Positions 63,832 through 64,000 of a stretch of 64,000 nt of DNA are shown one piece after another (position 1 is the first letter of the stretch; each line of letters opens with the position of its first letter). The notes below the pieces were generated by a model. That model did not search any database. It saw only the letters and a list, made by a program, of their open reading frames with translations, and was not told the DNA's origin. The position numbers and the translations under genes were made by a program. This DNA comes from Mycobacterium vicinigordonae. GTDB taxonomy: Bacteria; Actinomycetota; Actinomycetes; Mycobacteriales; Mycobacteriaceae. The stretch is from positions 1,302,001 to 1,366,000 of the forward strand of contig NZ_CP059165.1 in the NCBI RefSeq assembly GCF_013466425.1, read 5' to 3'.

Positions 63832-64000
63832 CTACTCGCGTCGCAACCGGCTCTCGACGAACGCCTCCAGCTTCTCCCACGCCCGCACCGCGGCGGAATA
63901 CGGGCCGTCGGGTTTGCTCACCGAATCCGGCTCCAACACATAGGCGATCAACTTGCCTAGCGGCTTGCTGGTCTCCAGCGCCTTGTCGACGGTGCTCTCC
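63832..64000 (-). CDS. Partial conserved protein, probable Rv3311-like C-terminus
   Basis: The reverse strand is open from the window edge to a TAG at 63832, giving 55 residues: ESTVDKALETSKPLGKLIAY, then VLEPDSVSKPDGPYSAAVRA and a C-terminal WEKLEAFVESRLRRE. The position next to the Rv3312c-like gene suggests Rv3311. Only the C-terminus is visible, so the identity is inferred from synteny. Confidence 0.6.
   Translation of the reverse strand, partial: ESTVDKALETSKPLGKLIAYVLEPDSVSKPDGPYSAAVRAWEKLEAFVESRLRRE

Noticed and set aside
63590..63880. 96-codon minus-strand frame near the right end
   Set aside because: It is Arg/Thr-rich, overlaps both flanking genes, and has no Shine-Dalgarno or recognised domain.

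Overview
The window is high-GC actinobacterial DNA from a Mycobacterium, most likely a slow-growing non-tuberculous species. The gene order follows the M. tuberculosis stretch from Rv3371 down to Rv3311 in inverted orientation: dnaE2, Rv3369, Rv3368c, trmL/spoU, the Rv3365c-Rv3362c conservon, mfpA, an Rv3359-like oxidoreductase, folD, metA/metC, trpS, nagA, sugI, dacB1, an Rv3329-like aminotransferase, sigJ, sdhCDAB, cdd, deoA and add. A PPE protein of the PPW subclass, an FHA-ABC exporter pair of the Rv1747 type and an SOS box of mycobacterial type agree with this. Comparisons with M. tuberculosis are from memory; the species cannot be fixed from sequence alone.

Layout. 1-11,078: partial WS/DGAT acyltransferase, SOS-controlled dnaE2, a P-type cation ATPase, an F420/flavin-type enzyme and a nitroreductase, trmL, a poly-acidic protein and a large alpha/beta hydrolase. 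11,323-15,991: a five-gene operon of sensor kinase-like ATPase, roadblock protein, DUF742 protein, small GTPase and MfpA. 16,001-22,592 (minus): an old-yellow-enzyme reductase followed by two tandem FHA-ABC transporters. 22,617-26,973: folD operon, a secreted DUF732 protein, a berberine-bridge-type flavoprotein and a pair of CMD-fold proteins. 26,977-30,375 (minus): SAM-IV riboswitch, metC, metA and a methyltransferase. 30,380-33,542: a low-GC island with two Rieske oxygenases in place of the expected icd1. 33,543-41,903: hydrolase, trpS, YihY-like membrane protein, small membrane and SnoaL proteins, and the dacB1/PH-like/sugI/nagA operon. 41,993-44,875: a MerR regulator coupled to a VIT/VWA protein. 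44,896-51,092: aminotransferase, PPE, sigJ, a CMD protein, a condensation-domain fragment and an SCO6745-like protein. 51,186-58,672: sdhCDAB (minus), diverging from a nucleoside-salvage operon cdd/lipoprotein hydrolase/deoA/add. 58,674-64,000: a 1,083-residue cyclase/ATPase/LuxR regulator, a small ORF, an unknown gene, an Rv3312c-like hydrolase and a partial gene.

How genes work together. The riboswitch places methionine synthesis under S-adenosylmethionine feedback. The conservon-MfpA operon joins a signalling complex to a gyrase-binding protein. dacB1, sugI and nagA suggest coordinated peptidoglycan trimming and amino-sugar use. Cdd, DeoA and Add form a nucleoside-salvage set, and SdhCDAB is the respiratory succinate dehydrogenase. 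The parts that look accessory are the P-type ATPase, the tandem FHA-ABC genes, the Rieske island, the MerR-VIT/VWA module, the condensation-domain fragment and the large LuxR regulator.

Recurring sequence habits are four-base NTGA stop/start overlaps with all four start codons (ATGA, GTGA, CTGA, TTGA), three candidate CTG starts each with a well-placed Shine-Dalgarno, and two tiny leader ORFs whose stops overlap the next start. No tRNA, rRNA, insertion sequence or CRISPR array was seen.
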